Source: an uncultured Pseudoxanthomonas sp.
Lineage (GTDB): Bacteria; Pseudomonadota; Gammaproteobacteria; Xanthomonadales; Xanthomonadaceae
Length of the DNA stretch: 61,970 nucleotides
Assembly: GCA_946886405.1 (NCBI GenBank)
Contig: CAMPIO010000011.1
Location: 1-61,970, forward strand
Direction: 5' to 3'
Every line of letters begins with the position of its first letter. Position 1 is the stretch's first letter. Under the pieces are notes generated by a model. That model saw only the letters and a list, made by a program, of their open reading frames with translations. It was not told the DNA's origin and did no database searches. Positions 7,868 through 17,515 of the stretch are shown piece after piece. The position numbers and the translations under genes are program-made.

Positions 7868-9049
7868 ATGCCGCCCACCCACGATGTGCTGGTCATCGGT
7901 GGCGGTGCGGCCGGCCTGATGACGGCCCTGACTGCCGGCCAGCGCGGACTGCGCGTGCTGGTCGTCGAGCACGCCAACAAGGTCGGCAAGAAGATCCTGA
8001 TGTCCGGCGGCGGGCGCTGCAACTTCACCAATACCGGCACCACGTCCGCCAATTTCATCTCCGCCAACCCGCACTTCTGCAAGTCGGCGCTGGCGCGCTA
8101 CACGCCAGGCGATTTCATCGAACTGGTCGAGCGGCACCGCATCGCTTACCACGAGAAGGAACTGGGCCAACTGTTCTGCGATGTGTCGTCCAAGCTCATC
8201 GTCAAGCTGCTGGTGGACGAGTGCCTGGCCGCAGGCGTGCGTATCGAGACCGGCTGCAGTGTCGGCAACGTCGAACATGCGGACGGCGTGTTCCGCATGG
8301 ACACGACGCTGGGTCGCTTCACCGCGCCGTCGCTGGTGATCGCCACCGGCGGCCTGTCGATCCCCAGCATGGGCGCCACCGGCTTCGGCTACGAACTGGC
8401 ACGCCAGTTCGGTCACGACGTCTTGCCGACCCGTGCAGGTCTGGTGCCGCTTACGCTGAGCGGCAAGCACCAGGAACGCCTTGCCGACCTCAGCGGCGTC
8501 GCCCTTCCCGTCGAGGCGCGCTGCGGCAAGGCGCGCTTCCGCAACTTCATGCTGCTTACCCACCGTGGGGTGAGCGGGCCATCGATCCTGCAGATCTCTT
8601 CCTACTGGCAGCCCGGCGGCGACCTGCGCCTGGACTTGCTGCCCGATCGAGACTCGCTGGACTGGCTGCAGTCCCAGCAGAAGCAGCGCCCCGATGCCGA
8701 ACTGAAGACCGTGCTCTCCGACGCACTGCCACGCCGCTTCGCCCAGCGGCTATGCGAGGTATGGCTGCCCAATCATCCGATGAAGCAGTTCAACGCCCCG
8801 CAGCTGAAAGAAGCCGCCGTGCTGCTGTCCGACTGGCCACTGGTGGCCAGTGGCACGGAGGGCTACCGCACTGCGGAGGTGACGCTCGGCGGCGTCGACA
8901 CCGATGGCGTGTCCAGCAGCACGATGATGTCGAGGCACGTGCCTGGCCTGTTCTTCGTCGGCGAAGTGCTCGACGTCACCGGCTGGCTGGGGGGGTACAA
9001 CTTCCAATGGGCCTGGGCGTCTGGGCACGCAGCAGGCATGGCGGCCTGA
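7868..9049 (+). CDS. NAD(P)/FAD-dependent flavoprotein, HI0933/YhiN family
   Basis: A 393-residue flavoprotein. The N-terminal Rossmann motif is VLVIGGGAAGLMTALTAGQR, followed by the family signature KVGKKILMSGGGRCNFTN. A second nucleotide-contact segment is VIATGGLSIPSMGATGFGY and the C terminus has the FAD-closing motif GLFFVGEVLDVTGWLGGYN. This group (BaiN/RdsA-like) contains flavin-dependent reductases; the substrate here is unknown. It follows the yaeQ-like gene by 4 bp. A more distant member of the same superfamily lies at 19200-20462. Confidence 0.9.
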   Translation: MPPTHDVLVIGGGAAGLMTALTAGQRGLRVLVVEHANKVGKKILMSGGGRCNFTNTGTTSANFISANPHFCKSALARYTPGDFIELVERHRIAYHEKELGQLFCDVSSKLIVKLLVDECLAAGVRIETGCSVGNVEHADGVFRMDTTLGRFTAPSLVIATGGLSIPSMGATGFGYELARQFGHDVLPTRAGLVPLTLSGKHQERLADLSGVALPVEARCGKARFRNFMLLTHRGVSGPSILQISSYWQPGGDLRLDLLPDRDSLDWLQSQQKQRPDAELKTVLSDALPRRFAQRLCEVWLPNHPMKQFNAPQLKEAAVLLSDWPLVASGTEGYRTAEVTLGGVDTDGVSSSTMMSRHVPGLFFVGEVLDVTGWLGGYNFQWAWASGHAAGMAA

Positions 9050-9119
9050 CGCACTGCGGCGTTCCTGCCCGACCGGGCTTTGCTAGCCTTTGGAAACCGG
9101 TGTCATCCCAAGGTTCTCC

Positions 9120-10730
9120 ATGACGGTCTCGCTCCCCTCGTCACGTCGGCAGTTTCTGGCGCAACTCGCCGCAACATCCGGGTTGGGCCTGCTGACGTCC
9201 ACCCTGCCCATGGCCGCCAGCGCCCGGAACCTCTCCCTCGCTACCACCCGAAGCGGTCGCATCGCAGGCACCACCGAGCGTGGCATCCATGTCTTCCGTG
9301 GTGTTCCCTACGCCGGCGACACTGCAACCCGGCGCTTCCAGCGAGCCCTGCGCGAAACCGCGTGGACCGGCGTGCGCGATGCCTCCCGCTTCGGTGCGTC
9401 CGCGCCACAGCGCGGCGACGCCGACGGGCAACCGGTCAGCGAAAACTGCCTGTTCGTCAACGTCTACACGCCCGCGCTGCGCGATGGCGGCAAGCGCCCG
9501 ATCCTGTTCTACCTCCATGGCGGCGGCTACAACAACGGCTCCGGTTCGCATGCGCTCTACGACGGCGTGAACCTGTGCCGCCGCGGCGATGTCGTCGCGG
9601 TCACCGTCAACCACCGGCTCAATGCATTCGGCTACCTGTATCTCGGCGAAAGCGGCGACGAGCGTGTCCAGCATTCGGGAAACGTCGGGCAGCTCGACCT
9701 CATCGATGCCCTGCACTGGGTACGCGAACACGCACACGAGTTCGGCGCCGACGCCGGCAACGTCACCGTGTTCGGCCAGTCCGGCGGCGGTGCGAAGATC
9801 GCCACGCTGATGGCGATGCCGGAGGCCGACGGCCTGTTCCAGAAGGCGATGACGATGAGCGGCCAGCAGGTGACCGCCGCCGGCCCGCGTGCGGCCGCGC
9901 AGCGCAGCGTGCTCTTCCTCACCGAACTGGGGCTGGATACGGGCGACGTGGATCGCCTGCTGGCCATGCCCATGGCGCGGCTGCTGGACGCCACCCGCGT
10001 GCGCGATCCGTCGCGCGCCGAAGAGACCTCGCTCTACTTCGGTCCGGTGCTGGACTCGCGCAGCCTGCCCCGCCATCCGTTCTACCCGGATGCACCGGCG
10101 CAGTCGGCACGCATCCCGATGGTCATCGGCAATACGCGCGACGAGACGCGCGCCTTCCTCGGCAACGATCCGGCGAATTTCGCCCTGACGTGGGAACAGC
10201 TGCCGCAGAAACTGCGCGAACAGCAGTTCGTCGACCTGTCGCCGGACGTGGTGATAGCCGAGTACCGCCGCCTGTATCCGGACTACACGCCGTCTGAGGT
10301 TTTTTTCGCGGCGACGACCGCGGGACGCTCGTGGCGCGGCGCCATCATCGAGGCCGAAGAACGCGCGAGACAGGGATCGCCGGCGTGGGTCTACCAGCTG
10401 GACTGGCGCTCACCGGTGGACGGCGGCCAACTGCGTGCGTTCCATACGCTCGACATCCCGCTGGTGTTCGACAACATCGGGGCGGAAGGATCGAAGACCG
10501 GCGCGGATGCACGCGCACGGATGATGGCCGCGCGCATGAGCACCGCACTGATCGCCCTCGCCCGCCATGGCGACCCGAACCACGCAGGCCTCCCCTCCTG
10601 GTCCCCCTACACGCTGCCGCAGCGGCAGACGATGGTATTCGACGACGCATCCGGCATGCAGGACGATCCGCGCGGCGGCGAGCGACGGCTCTACGAGCGC
10701 GTACCCTTCATCCAGCGAGGCACCTCGTAG
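9120..10730 (+). CDS. Type B carboxylesterase, Tat-exported
   Basis: A 536-residue protein from ATG 9120. The N terminus has a twin-arginine signal (SSRRQFLAQLAATSG) ending near MAASA. The alpha/beta hydrolase shows the oxyanion-hole strand FYLHGGGYNNGS, the catalytic Ser in VFGQSGGGAKI (about residue 223), and conserved CLFVNVYTP. Family members hydrolyse carboxylic esters, including para-nitrobenzyl and aryl esters. An upstream ATG at 9090 would place ten residues before the signal and is less likely. The stop codon TAG is part of the first arm of a family B inverted repeat. Confidence 0.88.
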   Translation: MTVSLPSSRRQFLAQLAATSGLGLLTSTLPMAASARNLSLATTRSGRIAGTTERGIHVFRGVPYAGDTATRRFQRALRETAWTGVRDASRFGASAPQRGDADGQPVSENCLFVNVYTPALRDGGKRPILFYLHGGGYNNGSGSHALYDGVNLCRRGDVVAVTVNHRLNAFGYLYLGESGDERVQHSGNVGQLDLIDALHWVREHAHEFGADAGNVTVFGQSGGGAKIATLMAMPEADGLFQKAMTMSGQQVTAAGPRAAAQRSVLFLTELGLDTGDVDRLLAMPMARLLDATRVRDPSRAEETSLYFGPVLDSRSLPRHPFYPDAPAQSARIPMVIGNTRDETRAFLGNDPANFALTWEQLPQKLREQQFVDLSPDVVIAEYRRLYPDYTPSEVFFAATTAGRSWRGAIIEAEERARQGSPAWVYQLDWRSPVDGGQLRAFHTLDIPLVFDNIGAEGSKTGADARARMMAARMSTALIALARHGDPNHAGLPSWSPYTLPQRQTMVFDDASGMQDDPRGGERRLYERVPFIQRGTS

Positions 10731-10797
10731 CGTGCGCCATGCGCACGACCGCAGAGATGTGCATCAACCCCCGTCGTGCGCATGGCGCACGCTACGA
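10727..10797. repeat. Intergenic inverted repeat, family B (GTAGCGTGCGCC...)
   Basis: The arms GTAGCGTGCGCCATGCGCAC and GTGCGCATGGCGCACGCTAC face each other across about 30 bp. The left arm includes the stop codon of the esterase. Each arm itself contains an internal palindrome (GTGCGCCATGCGCAC). A second pair follows at 10880 and a third at 29159. Confidence 0.88.
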
Positions 10798-10879
10798 CAT
10801 TGCCTCGGCGACAACCTCGAACAAACGCGGGCACGCGACGGCATGGCCATGCGCACCAATTCCACGTCGATGCCCGCCT

Positions 10880-10943
10880 GTAGCGTGCGCCACGCGCACG
10901 ACGGCGATGACCGTCACCCTTGCGGTCGTGCGCATGGCGCACG

Positions 10944-10947
<4 letters not shown>
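10880..10947. repeat. Intergenic inverted repeat, family B
   Basis: The arms GTAGCGTGCGCCACGCGCAC and GTGCGCATGGCGCACGCTAC are separated by 28 bp. The right arm supplies, on the minus strand, the TAG stop codon of the luciferase-like monooxygenase gene. Together with the copy at 10727 it fills most of the gap between two convergent genes. Confidence 0.88.
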
Positions 10948-11924
<977 letters not shown>

Positions 11925-12008
11925 GGGTTCACCGGCAATGACGATGTCATCGTCATGGGGACGCCGCGAGGCCGGTTCCACCGCACATCGCGGGACGCTG
12001 TATCCCGC

Positions 12009-12680
12009 TCAGCCCAGCAGGTCGAACGGGCCGCCCTGCGCCAGCGCCCGCTGGTAGGCCGGCCGCGCGTGGATGCGGGAAAGGAAGTGGGCAAGGTTCG
12101 GGTATTTCTCCAGCCCCGCGCGCACGGCGGCCGCTTCAACCGGAAAGCTCATCTGGATATCGGCTGCGCTGAACTGTTCGCCGGCAAACCAGGACGCTTT
12201 GCCGAGCTCGGCCTCCATGTAGTCCAGATGCAGCTTCACCTGTGGACCCACGAAGGTCTTCATCGCCTTCTCGGCGATCCCGCGCGCGACAGGACGGGCG
12301 AAGAACGGCATCGGCGCCTTCTTCAGGCGCGAGAACACCAGGCTCAGCAGCATAGGCGGCATCGCCGAGCCCTCGGCGTAATGCAGCCAGTAGCGGTAGC
12401 GCAGGTGTTCCGCCGTAGAGGGTGATGGTGCGAACCGGTGTGCCGCGTCGTAGCGCTCCACGAGGTACTCGAGGACGGCACCGGATTCGGCCAGTACGTA
12501 TTCGCCATCCACCAGCACCGGTGACTTGCCGAGCGGGTGGATCTTCTTCAGCTCCGGCGGCGCCAGCATCGTCTGCGGGTCGCGCTGGTAGCGCACCACC
12601 GTGTAGTCCAGTCCCAGTTCCTCCAGCAGCCAGAGCACGCGCTGCGAACGGGAGTTGTTGAGGTGGTGGACGGTGATCAT
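12009..12680 (-). CDS. Glutathione S-transferase family protein
   Basis: A 223-residue two-domain GST. The thioredoxin fold spans residues 1-80 with the active-site start HHLNNSRSQRVLWLLEELGL, the strand KSPVLVDGEYVLAES and the glutathione-binding ES pair. The helical domain contains WFAGEQFSAADIQMSFPVEA. It is cytoplasmic and probably detoxifying; subclass and substrate are not clear. A GGAG site precedes ATG 12680. It is distinct in sequence from the GST at 2148-2900, so not a recent duplicate. Confidence 0.9.
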   Translation of the reverse strand: MITVHHLNNSRSQRVLWLLEELGLDYTVVRYQRDPQTMLAPPELKKIHPLGKSPVLVDGEYVLAESGAVLEYLVERYDAAHRFAPSPSTAEHLRYRYWLHYAEGSAMPPMLLSLVFSRLKKAPMPFFARPVARGIAEKAMKTFVGPQVKLHLDYMEAELGKASWFAGEQFSAADIQMSFPVEAAAVRAGLEKYPNLAHFLSRIHARPAYQRALAQGGPFDLLG

Positions 12681-12728
12681 GGGGGAGCTCCACAGGGATG
12701 ACGCATGCTACCGCGTGCGACGGCTTGT

Positions 12729-12859
12729 TGTAGGAGCGACGTAAGTCGCGACCGCATGCTTCGGTGGGCCGATGCTCTGTTTCGTGCGCAGCGCATCGGA
12801 GGTGGCACCGGCTTCAAGGATGCGGTTGATCTACGGTCGCGACTGACGTCGCTCCTACA
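12729..12859. repeat. Intergenic inverted repeat, family A
   Basis: The left arm is TGTAGGAGCGACGTAAGTCG (from 12729) and the right arm CGACTGACGTCGCTCCTACA (to 12859), about 80 bp apart. It lies between the selO 3' end and the start side of the GST gene and occupies most of that gap. Confidence 0.85.
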
Positions 12860-12874
12860 GTAAAAGCGGGCTGC

Positions 12875-14443
12875 TCAAGAACTGCAGGACAGCATCGAGC
12901 AGCCTGCGCGCTCCCGCGCCCAGTCGGGACGCCGTTGCGCGAAGCGCTCGCGGCCGGGCTGGTCGTCGTAGGGGCGGCGCATGACATCCAGCAGTTCGTG
13001 GACGCCGGACATATCGCCGGCTTCGGCCGCATCGATGGCCTGCTGCACGAGGTAGTTGCGCAGCACGTAGCGCGGATTGGCCAGGCGCATGCGTTCACGG
13101 CGAGCGGCCACATCCAGTGCATCCTCCGACCGCCGGCTTGCATAGGCCGCCAGCCAGTCGTGCAACGCGGGCGCAACCGCCTCGCGCTTCGCCGGGTCGT
13201 AGAAGGCGTCGTCGAAGGCCGACAGCGACGCGTCCGCCAGGTCCGCATCGATCAGCGCGCGGAAGAACAGCGTCATGTCGACCTCGCCTTCCTGCAGCAG
13301 GCCCTGCAACGTCTCCATCCGTGTGACATCGTCGTCGCGGCAGGTCATTAACCCGAGCTTGCGCGAGACCATGTCGCGGTCGGCCTGCACGTACCCGTCG
13401 GCGAAGCGTTGCAGGCCTTCCTGCAGTGCTTCCACGCCATCGAACAGCGGCGACAGCGCCTGTGCGAAGCGGCTGAGGTTCCAGCCCGCCACGCGGGGCT
13501 GCCAGCCGAAGCGGTAACGCCGGCCCTGCGCGTCGGTCGTGTTCGGTGTCCAGTCCGGATCGTAGTGGTCGATCCAGCCGTAGGGCCCATAGTCGATGGT
13601 CAGGCCCAGCACCGACATGTTGTCGGTATTCATCACGCCGTGGACGAAGCCCACGCGCATCCAGTGGGCCACCATCACCGCCGTGCTTTCGCAGACCTCG
13701 GCGAACCACGCGGCGTACAACGCCTCACCCGTGCCCGAGAGATGCGGGAAGTCGCGCCGGATCGTGAACTCCACCAGCGCGCGCAGCACGTCCGTTTCGC
13801 CGCGAGAGGCCGGCAACTGGTAATGACCGAAGCGAAGGAACGACGGCGCCACGCGGCAGACGACCGCACCGGGTTCCGGCGCCGGATGGCCGTCGTAGAA
13901 CATGTCGCGCACGACCTGCTCGCCCGTGCCCACCAGGCTCAGCGCGCGCGTGGTCGGCACGCCGAGATGATGCATGGCCTCGCTGCACAGGAACTCGCGG
14001 ATCGAGGAGCGCAGCACCGCGCGCCCATCGGCGGTGCGCGAGTACGGGGTCGGGCCTGCGCCCTTCAGCTGCAACTCCCATCGCTGGCCAGCTGCGTTGA
14101 CCGTTTCGCCCAGCGTGATGGCACGGCCGTCGCCGAGCTGCCCGGCCCAGTTGCCGAACTGGTGGCCGCCATAATTGCCGGCGTAAGGCTGCATGCCCGG
14201 TAGCAGGGCGTTACCGCCGAACACCTGCGCGAATGCGTGCGACGCAGCATCGGCGTCGTCCAGCCCAAGCAGTGCTGCGACTTCACGAGAATGCGCCAGC
14301 AGCGTCGGTGCGGAGACCGGAGAGGGCTCGACCGCGGACCACACCGCGCCGCGAACTTCGCGACGTCGGAATCCCTGCTCGGGATCGCCCGGCAGTTCGC
14401 GGAGGAAACGGTTATCGAAGCGCAGGGCGTCGAGGCCGCTCAT
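12875..14443 (-). CDS. selO: Protein adenylyltransferase SelO
   Basis: A 522-residue pseudokinase of the SelO/YdiU (UPF0061) family, which transfers AMP rather than phosphate to proteins in oxidative-stress responses. Visible family segments: [20 protein letters not shown], the ATP-binding [56 protein letters not shown] (catalytic loop and metal ligands), and [12 protein letters not shown]. The C terminus ends SMLSCSS; the antepenultimate Cys matches the position occupied by selenocysteine in vertebrate SelO. Its ATG overlaps the trhO stop codon (ATGA), so the two are translationally coupled. Confidence 0.93.
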   Translation of the reverse strand: MSGLDALRFDNRFLRELPGDPEQGFRRREVRGAVWSAVEPSPVSAPTLLAHSREVAALLGLDDADAASHAFAQVFGGNALLPGMQPYAGNYGGHQFGNWAGQLGDGRAITLGETVNAAGQRWELQLKGAGPTPYSRTADGRAVLRSSIREFLCSEAMHHLGVPTTRALSLVGTGEQVVRDMFYDGHPAPEPGAVVCRVAPSFLRFGHYQLPASRGETDVLRALVEFTIRRDFPHLSGTGEALYAAWFAEVCESTAVMVAHWMRVGFVHGVMNTDNMSVLGLTIDYGPYGWIDHYDPDWTPNTTDAQGRRYRFGWQPRVAGWNLSRFAQALSPLFDGVEALQEGLQRFADGYVQADRDMVSRKLGLMTCRDDDVTRMETLQGLLQEGEVDMTLFFRALIDADLADASLSAFDDAFYDPAKREAVAPALHDWLAAYASRRSEDALDVAARRERMRLANPRYVLRNYLVQQAIDAAEAGDMSGVHELLDVMRRPYDDQPGRERFAQRRPDWARERAGCSMLSCSS

Positions 14444-15189
14444 GCGGCGCCCGCCGCCTCGTCCACCAGCGGACTCAGGTCGGGACGCAGCGCCACGCGT
14501 TCGTCGAACACGAAGCAGGCACCGTCGTAGCCGAATCCGCCGACCTGCTCGAAATAGCCAAGGATTCCGTCGTCAAGTTGCAGCACGTTGTCCATGCCGT
14601 CCGCCTGCATCCACAGCGCGGCCTTCTCGCAGCGGATGCCGCCGGTGCAGAAGCTGACCACCGTGGCGTCCTTCAATGTGTCGCGATGCGGCTCCAGCGC
14701 CGCCGGCAGGTCAGTGAACTTGTCGATCGGCAATGTCAGTGCGCCAGCGAAGGTGCCGTGCTGGATTTCCTGCTGGTTGCGCGTGTCCAGCATCACCACG
14801 CGACGGCCTGCATCGTCGTGGCCCTGCTGCAGCCAGCGCGCCAGCGTGCGCGGCTCCACGACCGGGGCACGTGCATCCTCCGGCGTCGTGCCGGGCCGGC
14901 GGAAGCTGATGATCTCCGGCTTCACCTTGACCTTGAGGCGCGCGAACGGCATCAGACGGCTGGCGCTGTACTTCACCCGCAGTCCGCCAAAGCGGACATC
15001 GTCACGTAGCGGTGCGAGGAAGGATTCGATCGCGTCCGCTTCGCCGGCCAGGAACAGGTTCAGCCCCTCGCCCGCCACCAGCACGGATCCGCGCAACGCC
15101 AGCGCCTTGGCACGGGCATGCAGCGCGGCGGCGAACTCGGCGGGCGCCTCAATGGGCGTGAAGTGGTAGGCGGCGATGTTGGTGATCAT
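14440..15189 (-). CDS. trhO: tRNA uridine(34) hydroxylase TrhO (rhodanese-domain, UPF0176)
   Basis: A 249-residue protein. An N-terminal acylphosphatase-like domain (about 1-90, with [19 protein letters not shown]) is followed by a rhodanese domain carrying [15 protein letters not shown] and the active-site loop [17 protein letters not shown] with catalytic Cys. The family performs prephenate-independent, oxygen-dependent hydroxylation of U34 in tRNA. It is the first gene of a two-gene unit with selO. The start region is followed upstream by the divergent ArsR operon promoter. Confidence 0.92.
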   Translation of the reverse strand: MITNIAAYHFTPIEAPAEFAAALHARAKALALRGSVLVAGEGLNLFLAGEADAIESFLAPLRDDVRFGGLRVKYSASRLMPFARLKVKVKPEIISFRRPGTTPEDARAPVVEPRTLARWLQQGHDDAGRRVVMLDTRNQQEIQHGTFAGALTLPIDKFTDLPAALEPHRDTLKDATVVSFCTGGIRCEKAALWMQADGMDNVLQLDDGILGYFEQVGGFGYDGACFVFDERVALRPDLSPLVDEAAGAA

Positions 15190-15227
15190 GGCGCGATTTT
15201 ACCGTCCGTCGGCCTGCCTCCTTTCAT

Positions 15228-15243
15228 TCAACCAGATGGTTGA
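15228..15243. promoter_or_regulatory. Candidate ArsR operator, copy 1
   Basis: A 16-bp palindrome TCAACCAGATGGTTGA. A second near-identical palindrome is centred exactly 40 bp downstream. The spacing of four helical turns and the position immediately before an ArsR-type regulator gene suggest an autoregulatory operator pair. It also lies 39 bp upstream of the divergent trhO start, so it could affect both promoters. Confidence 0.65.
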
Positions 15244-15267
15244 CGGTCGACGGAGCGAGCGGGATAC

Positions 15268-15283
15268 TCAACCACATGGTTGA
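15268..15283. promoter_or_regulatory. Candidate ArsR operator, copy 2 (overlaps start codon)
   Basis: The palindrome TCAACCACATGGTTGA differs from copy 1 only in its central dinucleotide. The ATG start codon of the regulator gene (15276-15278) lies inside it, so a bound protein would block both initiation and early elongation. Binding is inferred, not shown. Confidence 0.65.
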
Positions 15284-15638
15284 ATATGATGCACCGCACC
15301 TCGATGCGATCTTTCACGCGCTCGCCGACGGCACACGTCGCCGCATGCTGCGCAGCCTGGGCGGGCAGCCGCGCAGCGTCGGCGAGCTGGCGGCGCCGTT
15401 CCAGATCTCACTGGCCGCCGCGTCCAAGCACATCAAGGTGCTGGAGCGCGCCGGCCTGGTGACGCGGCAGATCCAGGGCCGCACGCACCTGTGCCACCTG
15501 CAGCCGCAAGCGCTGGCCGAAGGCGAGGCCTGGTTGCGGCAGTACGAACAGTTCTGGACCGCCCGGCTCGACGCCCTCGACGCGGTCCTGCAGGCGGACG
15601 CCCCATCCCACGCCCCACCGACCCGGAAACAGCCATGA
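15276..15638 (+). CDS. ArsR-family winged-helix transcriptional regulator
   Basis: A 120-residue protein starting MVEYDAPHLDAIFHALADGT. The winged-helix domain spans residues 8-85: HALADGTRRRMLRSLG, helix-turn-helix FQISLAAASKHIKVLERAGL, wing VTRQIQGRTHLCHLQ. No metal-binding Cys pair of the ArsR/SmtB metal sensors is seen; the sequence fits the SRPBCC-associated subgroup. It overlaps the next gene by 4 nt (ATGA). Two palindromes at its promoter and start codon suggest autorepression. The inducing signal is unknown. Confidence 0.92.
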   Translation: MVEYDAPHLDAIFHALADGTRRRMLRSLGGQPRSVGELAAPFQISLAAASKHIKVLERAGLVTRQIQGRTHLCHLQPQALAEGEAWLRQYEQFWTARLDALDAVLQADAPSHAPPTRKQP

Positions 15639-16087
15639 CGACACCTCCCGCCATCGACACGCTCGATGTCACCGTGCACCGCACCTTCACCGCATCCGCC
15701 GAACGTGTGTTCGACGCCTGGCTGACGCCGCGCCTCCTGGGCCAGTGGATGATGGGCCCCGGGATCCGCGAGGAGAAACTGCTGCGCCTGGACGTGGACC
15801 CGCGCGTCGGCGGCCGTTTTTCGATGCTGGTCGAACGCGACGGCGAGCGCATCGACCACGTCGGCGAATATCTCGTCATCGAACGGCCGCACAGGCTGTC
15901 CTTCACCTGGACCATCGCCGGCGAAGCCGACCAGGACGGCAGCCGCGTGGATATCGTGATCACGCCGAGCCCCTCGGGCTGCGAACTGCGCCTGACCCAT
16001 GCCCTGCCGCGCGCGTGGGCCGACTATGCCGACCGCACGCAGCACGGCTGGAGCACGATGCTCGATGCCCTGCATGCGCTGTTCTGA
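15635..16087 (+). CDS. SRPBCC/AHSA1 domain protein
   Basis: A 150-residue single-domain protein of the START/Bet v1-like AHSA1 group (activator of Hsp90 ATPase homologue C-terminal fold). Typical segments are VHRTFTASAERVFDAWLTPR, LLGQWMMGPG, GGRFSMLVERDG, GEYLVIERPHRLSFTW and HGWSTMLDALHALF. These proteins form a hydrophobic ligand cavity; most bacterial members paired with ArsR-type regulators have no proven ligand. It is translationally coupled to the ArsR gene, which very probably controls it. Confidence 0.9.
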   Translation: MTTPPAIDTLDVTVHRTFTASAERVFDAWLTPRLLGQWMMGPGIREEKLLRLDVDPRVGGRFSMLVERDGERIDHVGEYLVIERPHRLSFTWTIAGEADQDGSRVDIVITPSPSGCELRLTHALPRAWADYADRTQHGWSTMLDALHALF

Positions 16088-16166
16088 TGCTTCGTGCGGA
16101 ACCCGCCCAGGCCGGGCGGTACGCGCAACGCGCGAAAAAAAGCGCGCCCTGCGCCATCACCCGGCG

Positions 16167-16529
16167 TCAGAGCAACATCCAGGGCAGTGCCAGCGTCAGC
16201 ACGATGATGGCGATCATCGCCGCGAGCATGCCGATCACGTAGCCCGGTCGCGCCTGCAGCTGGCCCATGAAGGTGTCCGCACGCCCTTCGCGCTCGTCGG
16301 CGGCCTGCTGCGAACGAGCCTGGTCGCGGCGTTTGGCCTGATAGTCGGCCATCAGCCGCTTCGCACGAGCCATCTGGTCTGCATCTTGGATCCACAATCC
16401 GCCTGCCGAGATGCCCCAAGGACTGGCCTGGGTTTCGTAGAAGTCGATCGCGTTCGCGCGCAACAGCCCACGTACGTCATCGGCTTCATCGCCGGGTACG
16501 TTGCGCAGGTTGAGGAAAAGTTTCGCCAT
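16167..16529 (-). CDS. DUF6164 family membrane protein
   Basis: A 120-residue protein: a soluble N-terminal part (MAKLFLNLRNVPGDEADDVR, then AIDFYETQASPWGISAGGLW) and one C-terminal transmembrane helix (about residues 98-119, YVIGMLAAMIAIIVLTLALP). The first part resembles small ferredoxin-like signal-sensing domains of this uncharacterised family. Function is unknown. It is convergent with the SRPBCC gene and divergent from the FKBP gene. Confidence 0.85.
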   Translation of the reverse strand: MAKLFLNLRNVPGDEADDVRGLLRANAIDFYETQASPWGISAGGLWIQDADQMARAKRLMADYQAKRRDQARSQQAADEREGRADTFMGQLQARPGYVIGMLAAMIAIIVLTLALPWMLL

Positions 16530-16603
16530 GGCGGCAGTGTAACCGGAGCGGATGCGGGGTCTTCGCGCCGGATGGGTTACCCTGCGCGCCCTTCGCCTGC
16601 CGG

Positions 16604-17050
16604 ATGATGTCCCCGATGCGCTCTCTGCTGCTCGCTGTTTCGCTGACCCTGCTTGCCGCCTGCACGCCTGCGGGTCCGCCCGCCGGCGGCAGCGTGGCCG
16701 AACTCGAGCGCATCGATACGCAGTCCGGCACCGGCGCCGTGGCGACCAGTGGCAGCGACGTCAGCGTGCACTACACCGGCTGGCTGTACGACGAGACCGC
16801 CCCGCAGCAGCGCGGCATGAAGTTCGACAGTTCCGTCGACCGCGGCATGCCCTTCAGCTTCCTGCTGGGCGCCGGCCAGGTCATCCGTGGCTGGGATGAA
16901 GGCGTGGCCGGCATGAAAGTCGGCGGCAAGCGCACGCTGAAGATTCCTGGCGACCTCGCCTATGGCAGCAGCGGCGCTGGCGGCGTCATTCCGCCCAACG
17001 CCTCGCTGGTGTTCGACGTGGAGCTGCTGGACGTCAAGCCGCACGAATAA
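16604..17050 (+). CDS. FKBP-type peptidyl-prolyl isomerase, lipoprotein
   Basis: A 148-residue lipoprotein with signal peptide and lipobox LLAAC (Cys20), followed by one FKBP domain (about 40-146): VSVHYTGWLYD, the active-site strand FSFLLGAGQVIRGWDEGVAGM, KVGGKRTLKIPGDLAYGSSG and VIPPNASLVFDVELLDV. It should catalyse proline isomerisation in periplasmic proteins from an envelope anchor. The start may be ATG 16604 or 16616; neither has a clear ribosome site. The last 29 codons lie inside the first copy of a 319-bp tandem duplication. Confidence 0.92.
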   Translation: MMSPMRSLLLAVSLTLLAACTPAGPPAGGSVAELERIDTQSGTGAVATSGSDVSVHYTGWLYDETAPQQRGMKFDSSVDRGMPFSFLLGAGQVIRGWDEGVAGMKVGGKRTLKIPGDLAYGSSGAGGVIPPNASLVFDVELLDVKPHE

Positions 17051-17065
17051 GGCTGGCGCCCTCCC

Positions 17066-17184
17066 TGTAGGAGCGACGTAAGTCGCGACCGCAAGGCTGG
17101 ACCACCAGAGACGGGGATTCACGCGCGGCGTGGAAGGTTTCCTTGCCCTTCTTTCTCGCGGTCGCGACTCACGTCGCTTCTACA
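17066..17184. repeat. Intergenic inverted repeat, family A (in duplication copy 1)
   Basis: The left arm is TGTAGGAGCGACGTAAGTCG and the right arm CGACTCACGTCGCTTCTACA, with one mismatch (T for C) relative to the copy at 17385. It follows the FKBP stop codon by 15 bp. Confidence 0.88.
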
Positions 17185-17196
17185 GGGACGCCGCCG

Positions 17197-17280
17197 CTAC
17201 TCCGCCGGCACCAGCCGCAGGTCGTGGAAATCGAAACTGAAATCCGTCAGCGGTGAGATCGCCTCCATCCGCACCTCGCG
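17197..17280 (-). pseudogene. Orphan 3' fragment of the serine hydrolase gene
   Basis: These 84 bp on the minus strand encode the last 27 residues and stop of the hydrolase at 17516-19111 (ending LRLVPAE instead of LRLVPVE). There is no start and no upstream part, so it is a dead remnant of the tandem duplication. Confidence 0.9.
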
Positions 17281-17369
17281 ATGGCAGCAGCGGCGCTGGC
17301 GGCGTCATTCCGCCCAACGCCTCGCTGGTGTTCGACGTGGAGCTGCTGGACGTCAAGCCGCACGAATAA
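17281..17369 (+). pseudogene. Orphan 3' fragment of the FKBP gene
   Basis: These 89 bp are identical to the end of the FKBP gene, from the Tyr-Gly-Ser-Ser-Gly region to the stop TAA at 17367-17369. The fragment has lost its 5' part and is joined to hydrolase-derived sequence at 17280/17281. Confidence 0.9.
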
Positions 17370-17384
17370 GGCTGGCGCCCTCCC

Positions 17385-17503
17385 TGTAGGAGCGACGTAA
17401 GTCGCGACCGCAAGGCTGGACCACCAGAGACGGGGATTCACGCGCGGCGTGGAAGGTTTCCTTGCCCTTCTTTCTCGCGGTCGCGACTCACGTCGCTCCT
17501 ACA
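17385..17503. repeat. Intergenic inverted repeat, family A (in duplication copy 2)
   Basis: The left arm is TGTAGGAGCGACGTAAGTCG and the right arm CGACTCACGTCGCTCCTACA. It ends 12 bp before the stop codon of the serine hydrolase gene and is the intact, perfectly matched version of the repeat in copy 1. Confidence 0.88.
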
Positions 17504-17515
17504 GAGACGCCGCTG

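Noticed and set aside
10731..10943. Small ORFs within the repeat-filled gap between esterase and monooxygenase genes
   Set aside because: They are composed of repeat arms, lack ribosome sites and have no similarity; the gap is explained by two family B elements.
16088..16166. Terminator between the SRPBCC and DUF6164 genes (GCGCGAAAAAAAGCGCGC)
   Set aside because: The symmetric G/C arms place the A/T run in the loop, not after the stem; not a convincing intrinsic terminator.
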